Shown: one piece after another, positions 1 to 5,957 of the stretch
How positions within the stretch are numbered: the stretch's first letter is position 1
How the letters are laid out: each line of letters starts with the position of its first letter
Assembly: GCA_007128075.1 (NCBI GenBank)
Contig: SKYD01000072.1
Span: forward strand, 1-6,564
DNA length: 6,564 bases
Source of the DNA: Thiorhodovibrio sp.
Lineage (GTDB): Bacteria; Pseudomonadota; Gammaproteobacteria; Chromatiales; Chromatiaceae
Direction of reading: 5' to 3'
Translations under genes and position numbers: made by a program
The notes under the pieces: generated by a model
Told to the model about the DNA's origin: nothing
What the model saw: the letters and a program-made list of their open reading frames with translations, nothing else
The model's database searches: none

Positions 1-177
1 GAGCCGCCCTTGGGCAGCGAGGGGCTGCAAACTGGCGAATGGGCGCTGGTCGATCTCAACAGCATCGTGCTGCATGTGATGTTACCCAAGGTGCGCGATT
101 TTTATAATTTAGAACGGCTGTGGATGACCCCTGCCAATACCACCATCGCCGCACCTGTTGCCCAAGCGGTCAGTTAG
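1..177 (+). CDS. rsfS: Ribosomal silencing factor RsfS, C-terminal part (cut by window start)
   Basis: The visible 58 residues are in frame from base 1 and end at TAG 175-177. They contain WALVDLNSIVLHVM followed by VRDFYNLERLW, which matches the conserved C-terminal half of the RsfS/YbeB/Iojap family (typically WxxVDxGDVVVHxM then RxxYxLExLW). Family knowledge: RsfS binds ribosomal protein L14 on the large subunit, blocks subunit joining and slows translation in stationary phase or starvation. About half the protein, including its N terminus, lies before the window. The tail after LERLW is 17 residues long and rich in Ala/Thr; in many relatives the protein ends almost at this Trp. The usual neighbour rlmH is not downstream; folA begins one base after the stop. 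The identification is sound despite the short piece. Confidence 0.88.
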   Translation, partial: EPPLGSEGLQTGEWALVDLNSIVLHVMLPKVRDFYNLERLWMTPANTTIAAPVAQAVS

Positions 178-178
178 G

Positions 179-688
179 GTGGCGGTAAGTCCACGCATCC
201 ACCTCATCGCCGCCATGGCCCGCAATGGAGTGATTGGGCGCGGCAACCGTCTCCCCTGGCATCTGCCTGCTGATCTGGCGCATTTCAAACAGCGCACCCT
301 CGGCAAACCGCTGATCATGGGGCGGCGCACCTTTGAATCTCTGCCCGGGCTGCTACCAGGGCGTGAACATCTCATCGTCAGCCGCACACTGACACATCCA
401 CCTGCGGGCTGTCAGCTTGCCAACAGTCCGCAGACCGCGCTGGATAGCGTCGCCACCGCGCCCGAGGTGATGGTCATTGGTGGCGCGGCACTGTATCGCG
501 CCTTCATGCCGCTGGCAACCGAGCTGCATCTGACCCTAATCGATGCCGAGATCGATGGCGACACCCAATTTCCGCCGTACAATCCCAACGACTGGCGCGA
601 GATCAGCCGCGAACAGCACCCTGCGGATGCGCGCAATCCCTACGCACTGACTTTTGTAAGCTATCAGCGATTGTGTCCACGGGCGTGA
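179..688 (+). CDS. folA: Dihydrofolate reductase
   Basis: The product is a 169-residue type I dihydrofolate reductase. It makes tetrahydrofolate from dihydrofolate with NADPH in the cytoplasm, for thymidylate, purine and methionine synthesis. Numbering from GTG 179, HLIAAMARNGVIG (8-20) is the first strand and loop. PWHLPADLAHF (26-36) carries the conserved Trp27 and the catalytic Asp32, equivalent to Asp27 of E. coli. GRRTFESLP (48-56) and VIGGAALY (99-106) form the NADPH site, and IDAEIDGDTQFP (121-132) matches the C-terminal half. Length fits the family (about 160-170). GTG 179, one base after the rsfS stop, leaves about seven residues before the first strand. TTG 158 is also open but would overlap rsfS by 20 bases, and ATG 215 would remove the first strand. 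No good Shine-Dalgarno precedes GTG 179, so translation probably depends on coupling with rsfS. Confidence 0.93.
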   Translation: MAVSPRIHLIAAMARNGVIGRGNRLPWHLPADLAHFKQRTLGKPLIMGRRTFESLPGLLPGREHLIVSRTLTHPPAGCQLANSPQTALDSVATAPEVMVIGGAALYRAFMPLATELHLTLIDAEIDGDTQFPPYNPNDWREISREQHPADARNPYALTFVSYQRLCPRA

Positions 689-707
689 CATCTATCCACG
701 GGTCGCA

Positions 708-738
708 TTGCGCACAAAAGCAGTGTATGCTGTATCAT
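708..738 (+). promoter_or_regulatory. Weak candidate sigma70 promoter for the 788-2504 unit
   Basis: In the folA/788 gap there is TATCAT at 733-738 (five of six to TATAAT). TTGCGC at 708-713 (three of six to TTGACA) lies upstream with a long 19-base spacer. The position is right for transcribing the two genes that follow, but the -35 and spacing are poor, so read-through from folA is an equal possibility. Confidence 0.25.
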
Positions 739-753
739 CACCTGTATCCACTG
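721..753. repeat. Inverted repeat in the folA/788 gap
   Basis: CAGTGTAT at 721-728 and ATCCACTG at 746-753 form an 8-base inverted repeat with one mismatch, separated by 17 bases and spanning the candidate -10 at 733-738. The same stretch has three copies of TGTAT (724, 731 and 743). It could be an operator for a dimeric regulator or chance; no regulator is recognisable. Confidence 0.3.
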
Positions 754-787
754 TTGCGATGCGGGTTGTCACTGGGGGGCATTTTGA

Positions 788-1318
788 ATGTCTGATGAAC
801 TTTACGATATTTATTTTGCTGGAAATCTGCTCGATGGCAGCGATCCAAGCAGCGTCAAGCTGCATCTGCAAACGCAGTTTAAGCTTTCAGAAAGTGCTTT
901 AGAGCGTTTGTTTAGTGGGCAGCGGGTGGCGATCAAGCGCGGTGTCAATCGTGAAACTGCCACCCGTTATCGCGAACGCTTCAGCCAGGCTGGGGCATTG
1001 GTGCAGATTGTCGCCTGTGATCCGCCCGATCTGGCCCTAGAACCAGACACTGCCACGCCACCACAACCAGCACCTCAACCCACGCGGCGTACTGCATCGC
1101 TGCAGCTCGCGCCGCCGGGGACACCTGTTGATGAGATGAGTCAGCCGGTGGCGCAGGAACCGCCCAACATTGATCATCTGCGCTTAGTTACCGACGACAA
1201 TTGGACACTAGAGGACTGCGCCCCACCCCCGTTGCCGCAGCCGTTGCCAGATATCGACTCACTGGAGCTTGAGCCAATACCGCCACGCCCCCCGCGTCAA
1301 GATAAGGAATTTGACTAA
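788..1318 (+). CDS. Conserved proteobacterial protein of unknown function with Pro-rich repeat tail
   Basis: This 176-residue protein has no signal peptide or membrane segment, so it is probably cytoplasmic. Residues 6-77 form a compact domain: YDIYFAGNLLDG, then a helix with LERLFSGQRVAIKRGV (38-53), then RYRERFSQAGALVQI (60-74). I recognise this pattern (Y-I-F-G-L-G, LFSG, V-IK, AGA) from proteobacterial proteins where it stands alone or precedes DUF805-type or other membrane domains; that is recollection, and its function is unknown. Residues 80-176 are Pro-rich, acidic and probably disordered, with three spaced [S/H]LxL motifs at 104, 130 and 158. ATG 788 follows a GGGGGG run at 774-779 with 8 bases between, an acceptable though unusual ribosome binding site. 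The flavoprotein starts one base after the TAA, so the two are probably co-transcribed. Confidence 0.8.
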   Translation: MSDELYDIYFAGNLLDGSDPSSVKLHLQTQFKLSESALERLFSGQRVAIKRGVNRETATRYRERFSQAGALVQIVACDPPDLALEPDTATPPQPAPQPTRRTASLQLAPPGTPVDEMSQPVAQEPPNIDHLRLVTDDNWTLEDCAPPPLPQPLPDIDSLELEPIPPRPPRQDKEFD

Positions 1319-1319
1319 A

Positions 1320-2504
1320 ATGACCAAACATATTGTGATCGGCGCTGGCATCAGCGGAATCGGAGCGGCGCATTTTGCCGCTCAACAGGGCATTGCAACT
1401 GTCGTGTTAGAGCGGAGCGAGCGCGTGGGCGGCTGCATGCACACCCATCCCTTCGCCTCGCTTGATGGCTTCTGGATCGAGGCGGGCGGTCATAGCTGTT
1501 TTAATAGTTATGGCACACTGTTGCGGATCATGGAGCAGCGCAATCTGCTCGATTTAATTACCGCCAAACAAAAAGTCAATTATCTGCTATGGCATCAAGG
1601 TCGGCGGCGCAGTATTGTCTCGGCACTACATTTTTTAGAGCTGGCACTCTCCTTACCCAAGCTCAGGCGGCTGGATAAGGCGCAATCTAGTGTCAAGGAA
1701 TATTACGAGCAACTGCTTGGAGCTAAAAATTATCGCGATCTGTTTGCGCCAGCCTTTCGCTCAGTGGTTTGCCAGCCAGCGGATAACTTTCCAGCACTGG
1801 CAATGTTTCGCAAAAAACCACGGCGCAAGGACATTTTGCGCAGTTTTACGCTGGCGAATGGTCTCAACGCGCTACCTCAAGCGATTGCCCAGCAGCCCAA
1901 TATCGAGGTACGCACCGAACAACTGATTGATCAGATTGAGCGCACCGCGACTGGCTACGCAGTGCATAGCAACGGGCAACGCATCGACACCGAAACACTG
2001 ACGCTCGCGGTTCCACCAGATGTCGCTGCTGAGTTAGTCAGCACCGCCGCGCCTGAGATTGCCGCCATCTTGCAGCGCATCGGCATGGTTGAAATCGACA
2101 CCTTCATGCTCGCCGTTGAGCAACAACAGCTTCAGCTCAAGCCATTTGCGGGACTGATCAGCGTCGATGGGCCATTTTTATCGGCGGTGTCGCGTGATTT
2201 TCTGCCCGACGACCGTTATCGCGGTTTTGCGTTTCATTTTCCCGGTGGCAAATACAGCTTTGCGGACAAACAGGCGGCGGCCTGTGCCGCGCTTAGCCTC
2301 AATCCAGAGCAGATTGCCGCCAGTGCCGAGGTCAGAAATCGGCTGCCGAGTCTTAGCAAAGACCATTTTGCGGTGATTGAGTCACTCGACCAGGCACTCA
2401 ATGGGCTGCCGCTGGCGATCACTGGCAATTGGTTTCTCGGAGTGTCGATTGAGGATTGTCTCACCCGCAGCGAACAGGAACACAAAAGACTATTTGCGAC
2501 CTGA
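1320..2504 (+). CDS. FAD-dependent oxidoreductase of the amine oxidase / protoporphyrinogen oxidase family
   Basis: The product has 394 residues and begins with a Rossmann FAD site: VIGAGISGIGAA (6-17, GxGxxG at 8-13), the ribose-binding Glu31 in VVLERSERVGG (28-38), and EAGGHSCFNSYG (54-65), which corresponds to the second flavin-contact region. Near the end, AITGNWFLGVSIEDC (366-380) resembles the C-terminal FAD motif of HemY-type protoporphyrinogen oxidases and other flavin amine oxidases. It is shorter than typical HemY (about 450-470 residues), and the middle part (125-190, including VVCQPADNFPALAMF) does not tell me the substrate. No signal peptide or clear membrane helix is present. 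The start is ATG 1320, with AAGGA at 1304-1308, 11 bases upstream, and one base after the stop of the preceding gene. Its last 15 bases overlap the end of thiE on the other strand. Family is secure; substrate is unknown, and heme or carotenoid-like oxidation is only a possibility. Confidence 0.85.
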   Translation: MTKHIVIGAGISGIGAAHFAAQQGIATVVLERSERVGGCMHTHPFASLDGFWIEAGGHSCFNSYGTLLRIMEQRNLLDLITAKQKVNYLLWHQGRRRSIVSALHFLELALSLPKLRRLDKAQSSVKEYYEQLLGAKNYRDLFAPAFRSVVCQPADNFPALAMFRKKPRRKDILRSFTLANGLNALPQAIAQQPNIEVRTEQLIDQIERTATGYAVHSNGQRIDTETLTLAVPPDVAAELVSTAAPEIAAILQRIGMVEIDTFMLAVEQQQLQLKPFAGLISVDGPFLSAVSRDFLPDDRYRGFAFHFPGGKYSFADKQAAACAALSLNPEQIAASAEVRNRLPSLSKDHFAVIESLDQALNGLPLAITGNWFLGVSIEDCLTRSEQEHKRLFAT

Positions 2505-3131
2505 GCGGGCTGTGTCTACTGCTGTGCGCAGTTTGTGAGCAGCGACGCTCGGATGATCGGCACCACAGATCGCCGAGACCACCGCCAGCCCACACGCGCC
2601 AGCGGCGAGCACAGCGGCAGCATGAGCGGCTTGCAGCCCACCAATTGCCACTGCTGGCAGCGGAGTCGTGGCACAGAGCGCGGCAAGCCCTTCGATTCCC
2701 AACGGCTGGGCATGGTCGGGCTTGGTTGGGGTGGCAAACACTGGTCCGATGCCCACATAATCAACGCTTGCCAGATCAACAGCAGCGGCATGACAGGCTG
2801 TAGACACTGAAACCCCAATCCACGCCGCCGCGCCTAGTTGTTGGCGTGCCACGCTAGGATCGAGATCGGACTGCCCTAAATGCACTCCCGCCCCAATCGA
2901 CTGGGCAACCGCCAGCCGATCGTTGACGATCAACTGCGCTGGGGTGTCATGCAGTGCTGTGACCAATGCCTTCCCCAAAGCAATTAAATCAGCATCGGAG
3001 GCGGTTTTGTCACGCAGTTGCACCACAGTGGCTCCACCCTGCACCGCAGCGCGTGCGGTCTCCACCACACCCCGTTTTTTGCATAACTCAGGGTCAGTGA
3101 CAAAATATACTGAAAGATCAAGGTTTTTCAC
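2490..3131 (-). CDS. thiE: Thiamine-phosphate synthase
   Basis: This 213-residue TIM-barrel enzyme joins hydroxymethylpyrimidine diphosphate and hydroxyethylthiazole phosphate to give thiamin phosphate and pyrophosphate, in cytoplasmic vitamin B1 synthesis. Family motifs appear in order: VQLRDK (37-42), LIVNDRLAVA (67-76), GVHLGQSDL (82-90), the phosphate loop region DYVGIGPVFATPTKP (124-138), VAIGGL (161-166) and GLAVVSAI (181-188). Length matches ThiE (about 205-220). GTG 3131 is the chosen start: it overlaps the DUF805 stop as GTGA, no clear Shine-Dalgarno precedes it, and it gives the right N terminus (YFVTDP at 9-14). Translation is therefore probably coupled to the upstream gene. Neither thiD nor thiG lies nearby, and no TPP riboswitch is visible in the leader of the operon. 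The 3' end overlaps the convergent flavoprotein gene by 15 bases. Confidence 0.93.
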   Translation of the reverse strand: MKNLDLSVYFVTDPELCKKRGVVETARAAVQGGATVVQLRDKTASDADLIALGKALVTALHDTPAQLIVNDRLAVAQSIGAGVHLGQSDLDPSVARQQLGAAAWIGVSVSTACHAAAVDLASVDYVGIGPVFATPTKPDHAQPLGIEGLAALCATTPLPAVAIGGLQAAHAAAVLAAGACGLAVVSAICGADHPSVAAHKLRTAVDTARSGRK

Positions 3132-3514
3132 AGTTTTAACATGCTTGTTGGCTCGGACTCAGGATAGTGACCAAATTGATTTTCGCCCGGGTTGCTCTCC
3201 AGCAAAAACAACACCAACAACACCAGATTCCCAACAACGGGCACCAGACCAATCGCCAGCCACCAGCCCGACCGCCCACTATCGTGTAAGCGACGCACCC
3301 CAACAGCAAAGGTTGGCAAAGCCGTCGCCAACACATAAAATCCACTAATCCAACCCAACTGCGCCCCTTCATCAATCGTGCCCAGCCCGTAATCAACAAA
3401 AATTAGCAGCATCGAAATCACGCTGTTGATCAGAAAAAAGAACCAAAATTCTTTACGACTGGCGCGACCAATAAACACGCCATAATTTTTCAGAACTTTA
3501 AAATACCAGTTCAC
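3128..3514 (-). CDS. DUF805 family inner-membrane protein
   Basis: The product is a 128-residue hydrophobic protein with the two hallmarks of DUF805: FIGRASRKEFW (14-24) near the N terminus and VRRLHDSGRSGWW (73-85) before the last hydrophobic stretch. Hydrophobic segments lie at about 23-41, 55-74 and 86-105, so three to four membrane passes are likely; the tail (108-128) is polar. E. coli YhaH/YhaI are relatives, and no molecular function is established for the family. The start is GTG 3514: TAGGA ends 7 bases before it on the minus strand, while the nearby ATG at 3519 opens only a two-codon frame (ATG TCG TGA). It is the first gene of a two-gene unit with thiE, sharing a 4-base GTGA overlap. 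No functional tie between a DUF805 protein and thiamin synthesis is known to me. Confidence 0.9.
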   Translation of the reverse strand: MNWYFKVLKNYGVFIGRASRKEFWFFFLINSVISMLLIFVDYGLGTIDEGAQLGWISGFYVLATALPTFAVGVRRLHDSGRSGWWLAIGLVPVVGNLVLLVLFLLESNPGENQFGHYPESEPTSMLKL

Positions 3515-3546
3515 GACATTATCCTAACTCAATAGCAGTTTTTTGA

Positions 3547-3574
3547 TTGACCAGTGACTAAACCCGATTATACA
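3547..3574 (+). promoter_or_regulatory. Candidate sigma70 promoter for the cytochrome c gene
   Basis: TTGACC at 3547-3552 (four of six, with TTGAC intact) is followed after 16 bases by TATACA at 3569-3574 (four of six). Transcription would begin near 3581, leaving an untranslated leader of about 130 bases that contains the G-rich tract at 3610-3637. The -10 overlaps that of the divergent promoter on the other strand. Confidence 0.4.
3567..3572 (-). promoter_or_regulatory. Candidate -10 element for the DUF805-thiE operon
   Basis: Read on the minus strand, 3572-3567 is a perfect TATAAT, placed about 50 bases before the GTG of the DUF805 gene. No good -35 hexamer is found 16-19 bases upstream, so an activator or a weak promoter would be needed. 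It overlaps the plus-strand -10 at 3569-3574. Confidence 0.4.
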
Positions 3575-3609
3575 GGTCTTACCGTGCGCTGCTGGTCGAT
3601 ATCGATTGT

Positions 3610-3637
3610 GGGATGGGGTTGGGGCAGGATTGAAGGG
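3610..3637 (+). other. G-rich tract with relaxed G-quadruplex pattern in the cytochrome leader
   Basis: G runs of 3, 4, 4 and 3 lie at 3610-3612, 3615-3618, 3621-3624 and 3635-3637, with loops of 2, 2 and 10 bases. This fits a relaxed quadruplex pattern but not the strict one (loops up to 7). It lies between the candidate promoter and the ribosome binding site on the coding strand, so it would be present in the mRNA. The C-rich stretch at 3641-3650 could instead pair with part of it. Function is unproven. Confidence 0.35.
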
Positions 3638-3700
3638 CGGCCTCTCACCCAAGATTGGATGCGTGTTATCCTTATTGGGTTACCAACTAAAGTGAATGAT

Positions 3701-3705
3701 GGAGG
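3701..3705 (+). promoter_or_regulatory. Strong Shine-Dalgarno deciding the cytochrome c start
   Basis: GGAGG stands 4 bases before ATG 3710 and 7 bases before ATG 3713. Spacing favours the second ATG. It rules out the longer in-frame extension back to 3554, which lacks a comparable site and would bury the signal peptide. Confidence 0.8.
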
Positions 3706-3712
3706 AATCATG

Positions 3713-4480
3713 ATGCGCTTGATGTTAAACAGTGTGATTGGTGTGGTGCTGATGTCGAGCACGGTGCTGGCCTTTGCTGATGCAGCACTTAGCCCGATGG
3801 ATATTGCCAAGCGGGAATATGATGAGGTGATGCGGCTGTCGCCAAATATCGACAATGGGCGCAGAGTATATACAACCTGTGCAGTGTGTCATCATCCCGA
3901 GGGCTGGGGCACACCTGATGGGGTGTATCCACAGATTGCTGGTCAGCATCGCACAGTGATCATCAAGCAGTTGGCGGATTTTCGGGCGGGCAATCGCATC
4001 AACCCGCTGATGTATCCATTCTCAGTGCCAGGTGTGCTCGGTGGTGCTCAGGAGATTGCCGATGTCGCCGCCTATGTTGAAGGGCTGTTGATGACTCCAC
4101 ACAACGGCGTTGGCTCAGGTGCGGCGCTGGCGTTGGGTGCCGAGTTGTATCAGGACAATTGCACCGAATGTCACGGTGCGCAGGGCGAGGGCGATGCCAA
4201 CGAGCATATCCCCGCGATTGCCGGGCAACATTATCTGTATCTAGTGCGCCAATTTGACAACATCCGCAGCGGTCAGCGTAAAAATTCAGACCCTAAAATG
4301 GTCAGGCAAATTCAAGGCTTTACACCCGAACAAGAGTTTGCGGTGCTGGATTACACCTCACGCTTGAGACCGCCTGCTGAAAAATTAGCGACCGATGCCG
4401 GATGGAATAATCCCGATTTTCCAAATTTTGTGCGCGATCCTAAACGCGACTTGCAGCCAGCTCCACCGGTGACTGAATAA
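3713..4480 (+). CDS. Exported diheme cytochrome c (c553/c4-like)
   Basis: This 255-residue periplasmic electron carrier has two class I cytochrome domains. Residues 1-24 are a signal peptide (hydrophobic core INxV..VLA region 8-22, cleavage likely after AFADA at about 24). Domain one has CAVCH (56-60) with Met100 in NPLMYPF as probable axial ligand. Domain two has CTECH (150-154) with Met186 in DPKMVRQI as probable ligand. QIAGQH and AIAGQH precede QLADFRAGNR and QFDNIRSGQR, showing that the halves are duplicated versions of one fold. The tail RLRPPAEKL...GWNNPDFPNF is typical of a group of gammaproteobacterial diheme cytochromes whose redox partners are unclear. ATG 3710 is an equally legal start adding one Met. 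It is not in an operon with another respiratory gene here. Heme is attached in the periplasm by the Ccm system. Its stop lies one base from the convergent cyclase stop. Confidence 0.92.
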   Translation: MRLMLNSVIGVVLMSSTVLAFADAALSPMDIAKREYDEVMRLSPNIDNGRRVYTTCAVCHHPEGWGTPDGVYPQIAGQHRTVIIKQLADFRAGNRINPLMYPFSVPGVLGGAQEIADVAAYVEGLLMTPHNGVGSGAALALGAELYQDNCTECHGAQGEGDANEHIPAIAGQHYLYLVRQFDNIRSGQRKNSDPKMVRQIQGFTPEQEFAVLDYTSRLRPPAEKLATDAGWNNPDFPNFVRDPKRDLQPAPPVTE

Positions 4481-4481
4481 A

Positions 4482-5957
4482 CTATTGGTGTGGTGGTGCG
4501 CTAGAAACCACCACGCCTTGTACTTGGTTGCGCCCCATTTGTTTGACCTGATACAGTGCCTGATCGGCATAACGAAACAGCGTATCTAACGACGGCAGCG
4601 GCGCACCCGCAACCGTACTCGCAAAGCCGATGCTGGTACTTAATGCCAGTTGTTGCTGCTTGTCGTTGAAAACAACCGCTTCCATCACTGCTGTGCGCAC
4701 CCGCTCGGCAACCACCTGCGCAGTCGTGGCATCATCAGGCAACAATACCACAAATTCATCACCGCCCCAGCGTCCAAATAAATCCACCGTACGCAATGCT
4801 TGTTGACAGGTGTCTTTAAATGTGACCAATGCACGATCTCCGACAGGATGGCCGTGGTTGTCATTGATTTCCTTAAAGTGATCGACATCGAGCAGCAACA
4901 GACTCAGCGCGCTCTGTTGGCGTTCGGCTTTCAACCGTTCGCGCTCGGCCAATTCCAGAAAATAACGCCGATTGGGAACCTGAGTTAGAGCATCGTGGCG
5001 CGCCAACTGCGCAAACTGTATTCCTTGACGCAACACCTGCCAATGTTTGCGCAGGGTGAGGATTGCCAGCATCCACAGCATCAGCAATGCGCCTGAACTG
5101 ATAACAAGCTGTATCCGCCAAGGTTGCAAATAAGTTTTTTCCGACAATCCAATGACAACAATAAACGGCAAATCAGCCACACGGCGGGCAACAAACAGTC
5201 GATTCGCGCCATCCACTGGCGATGGCAGATAAAATAGCCCGGTGATTTGATTTGAGTCGAGAAATGATTGAACTGAATCGTGTACAAATCGCTTTCCGAC
5301 CACTCCGTTTTGCCACGGCTTGCGCGCCAACAGCAATCCCTGATGGTCTAGGACTGCGATACTCGCACCATCTTCGATTTCAATGCGATCCAGCCAACGG
5401 TCGAAAAATTTCAAATCCATTCCAATGACCACCAAACCCGCAAAGTTTTGGTCTTCAGACACTAAACGCCGCGCTTGGGCAACGCTAAATTGATTGATGG
5501 CATTGACATAACCATGGGTTACGATCATTTCTTGCTGTGGATTGTCACGCAATGCTTGACAATACTCACGCTCGCTGCCATCAAAACCAATCAACATATT
5601 GCCATGGGTTAGGATGCAATCTGCATTCATCGCGCCGACGATCAACACATGGGTGATGGTTGATTGTTTCTCGACCAGTAGCGCGGTCAACTGGCGATGG
5701 GCTTCTGGATCAGGATGTGGATAAAGCAATTGTTTCGGATCAATGTGTCCTACAAGGTCAAGCAACAGATAATCAGAAGCAGCGAATGCCCCAACGATCC
5801 ACTCAGCAACCAGATCGCTGGAGTGCAGCAGCGACCGCTCAGCATTTTTTAGTGTCTGTTTATAGCTGTAATGTAGACTAAACGCCATAATTAGCCCAAC
5901 GGCTAAACAAAATAGAACACAAATAATCAGACTTGAACGATACGATGCTTGGGTCAT
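4482..5957 (-). CDS. Membrane diguanylate cyclase with periplasmic Cache-like sensor and GGDEF domain
   Basis: The 491-residue protein would make c-di-GMP from two GTP. A first membrane helix spans about 9-28 and a second about 283-302. The roughly 250 residues between them are periplasmic and have the size and layout of a double Cache sensor, with the helix TLKNAERSLLHSSDLVAEWI (35-54) followed by mixed strands including FAGLVVIGMDLKFFDRWLD (172-190); ligand unknown. No HAMP domain is evident; a short linker leads directly to the GGDEF domain (about 318-485). That domain has DALTQVPNRR (322-331), metal-binding DVDHFKEIND (357-366), an intact inhibitory site RTVD (389-392) five residues before GGDEF (398-402), and STSIGFA near the end. 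It should be an active, product-inhibited cyclase. ATG 5957 overlaps the stop of the upstream cyclase as ATGA, with no evident Shine-Dalgarno, implying translational coupling. Confidence 0.92.
   Translation of the reverse strand: MTQASYRSSLIICVLFCLAVGLIMAFSLHYSYKQTLKNAERSLLHSSDLVAEWIVGAFAASDYLLLDLVGHIDPKQLLYPHPDPEAHRQLTALLVEKQSTITHVLIVGAMNADCILTHGNMLIGFDGSEREYCQALRDNPQQEMIVTHGYVNAINQFSVAQARRLVSEDQNFAGLVVIGMDLKFFDRWLDRIEIEDGASIAVLDHQGLLLARKPWQNGVVGKRFVHDSVQSFLDSNQITGLFYLPSPVDGANRLFVARRVADLPFIVVIGLSEKTYLQPWRIQLVISSGALLMLWMLAILTLRKHWQVLRQGIQFAQLARHDALTQVPNRRYFLELAERERLKAERQQSALSLLLLDVDHFKEINDNHGHPVGDRALVTFKDTCQQALRTVDLFGRWGGDEFVVLLPDDATTAQVVAERVRTAVMEAVVFNDKQQQLALSTSIGFASTVAGAPLPSLDTLFRYADQALYQVKQMGRNQVQGVVVSSAPPHQ
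4487..4517 (+). terminator. Hairpin after the cytochrome c stop, possible terminator
   Basis: GGTGTGGTGGT (4487-4497) can pair with ACCACCACGCC (4507-4517) around a 9-base loop. The stem is 11 pairs in plus-strand RNA, one being a U-G wobble; in minus-strand RNA the same place is an A-C mismatch. It starts 7 bases after the cytochrome stop and lies inside the last codons of the convergent cyclase gene. No clear U tract follows, so intrinsic termination would be weak; it may instead protect the 3' end of the cytochrome mRNA. Confidence 0.4.

Noticed and set aside
109..387. Minus-strand open frame of 92 codons opposite rsfS and folA
   Set aside because: Arg- and Pro-rich shadow product, covered by two recognised genes on the other strand.
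708..902. Short plus-strand frame spanning the folA/788 gap
   Set aside because: Overlaps the start of the conserved 788-1318 gene in another frame, has no ribosome binding site and no recognisable features.
2518..2532. Small hairpin ACTGC/GCAGT near the flavoprotein stop
   Set aside because: Only five pairs and no U tract on either strand; too weak to call a terminator.
2923..3348. Plus-strand open frame of 141 codons opposite thiE and the DUF805 gene
   Set aside because: Low-complexity product without family motifs, lying across the junction of two well-supported minus-strand genes. It is a shadow of their codon bias.
3515..3528. GGATAATG on the minus strand just before the DUF805-thiE operon, like part of a TPP riboswitch (THI box)
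   Set aside because: The other conserved blocks (the GGGGTGC/CTGAGA region and ACCTGA next to GGATAATG) are absent, and the leader from the candidate promoter is only about 50 bases. The match is likely chance.
3554..3712. Longer cytochrome c reading frame with an extra 50 or so N-terminal residues
   Set aside because: The strong GGAGG at 3701-3705 and the signal peptide directly after ATG 3710/3713 show the real start; the extension overlaps promoter-like DNA.
5716..5724. Perfect DnaA-box sequence TGTGGATAA
   Set aside because: Single copy, inside the cyclase coding sequence, without an AT-rich region, further boxes or dnaA/dnaN neighbours. Not an origin.
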